A DNA stretch of 64,000 nucleotides from positions 34,882 to 98,881 of the forward strand of contig JBGTSB010000005.1 of assembly GCA_041940525.1 (NCBI GenBank), written 5' to 3'. The stretch comes from JAKAXS01 sp041940525. Its GTDB lineage: Bacteria > Pseudomonadota > Alphaproteobacteria > Rhizobiales > Hyphomicrobiaceae. Under the pieces are notes generated by a model. It saw nothing but the letters and a program-made list of their open reading frames with translations, ran no database searches and was not told where the DNA came from. Below, piece by piece: positions 63,838-64,000 of the stretch (the first letter of the stretch is position 1; every line of letters begins with the position of its first letter). The translations under genes were made by a program, and so were the position numbers.

Positions 63838-64000
63838 TCAGGCGACCTCGGCGGATGCGGGAACCGCCTCCCGGAGAATCGCGCAGAACACCAGCCCGCG
63901 GTCGGTGGTGACCTTGGTGATCGCCGCGGCGGTCCAGTGGCGGGTGCCCAGCCCCTTGGGCAAGGCGAGGCCGGCGGTCGGGGCGTCGATGAGCTGGCAG
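63838..64000 (-). CDS. Partial unidentified protein, C-terminal 54 residues, upstream of the ferredoxin start
   Basis: Open frame running off the right edge and ending in TGA two bases before the ferredoxin ATG. The visible end reads LIDAPTAGLALPKGLGTRHW, then TAAAITKVTTDRGLVFCAILREAV. I do not recognise the family. Codon use is strongly GC-biased, unlike the rest of the window. Close spacing shows that it forms an operon with the ferredoxin gene in its source genome. Confidence 0.5.
   Translation of the reverse strand, partial: CQLIDAPTAGLALPKGLGTRHWTAAAITKVTTDRGLVFCAILREAVPASAEVA

Noticed and set aside
1..64000. tRNA or rRNA genes, CRISPR arrays, insertion sequences, prophage
   Set aside because: Spacers were read for T-arm signatures, spaced direct repeats, transposase motifs and phage structural genes; none was found. 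A dedicated tRNA scan could still reveal something missed by eye.

Overview
The window reads as chromosome from an alphaproteobacterium of the Hyphomicrobiales (Rhizobiales) type, with moderate-to-high GC. The evidence is the combination of a CcrM-type GANTC methylase, an Hda-type DnaA regulator, a split F0 operon with separate b and b' subunits (atpI-atpB-atpE-atpF'-atpF), ETF-ubiquinone oxidoreductase, two-subunit glycyl-tRNA synthetase, and rhizobial-type domains such as DUF992. Genus is not assigned from sequence alone.

Region 1-40 kb is dense and mostly housekeeping. It holds ppx-ppk, hda, an AI-2E family permease, a CDP-alcohol phosphatidyltransferase, DUF2066, purM-purN, an orphan P450, DinB, ndk, a GYF-domain membrane protein, an ABC-F ATPase, glyQ-small membrane gene-glyS, dodecin, S49 peptidase, TrmN6-like methylase, a polyprenyl diphosphate synthase, ispE, a TPR/peptidoglycan-binding protein, ETF-QO, uracil-DNA glycosylase, moaB, a glycosyltransferase, a radical SAM protein, rnhB, ccrM, rnhA-thrB-ispH, a lipoprotein and the F0 operon. 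The F0 operon ends at a clear terminator.

Region 40-49 kb is amine catabolism: a tightly overlapping minus-strand operon (aminotransferase, PuuD-like hydrolase, PuuA-like ligase, PuuC-like aldehyde dehydrogenase), a secreted FKBP isomerase, a two-domain FAD/GcvT oxidoreductase, and a decayed EAL fragment.

Region 49-58.2 kb is an accessory block of exported proteins that face each other. On the plus strand are a DUF992-LysM protein, a Tae4-like amidase with a twin-arginine signal, and an SH3b protein with an NNPGNIR-like domain. On the minus strand are a PDZ/alpha-beta hydrolase, a small SH3b protein, and a 1095-residue PDZ-WD40-caspase protein. No type VI secretion genes are visible. This is the best candidate here for an undescribed envelope-directed system.

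Region 58.5-63.8 kb is the downstream half of a propane-type soluble di-iron monooxygenase operon on the minus strand: hydroxylase small subunit, coupling protein, a dedicated GroEL, then three PQQ-alcohol-dehydrogenase accessory genes (beta-propeller, cytochrome c550, periplasmic binding protein). It suggests alkane to alcohol to aldehyde oxidation coupled to the respiratory chain, although neither the alcohol dehydrogenase nor the hydroxylase large subunit is in view.

The last ~250 bases do not fit the rest. The monooxygenase small subunit is cut near 63,755 and joined in frame to the first ~26 residues of a [2Fe-2S] ferredoxin, in much GC-richer sequence. This looks like a chimeric assembly join, or less likely a real recombination, and nothing right of that point should be treated as the same locus without proof.
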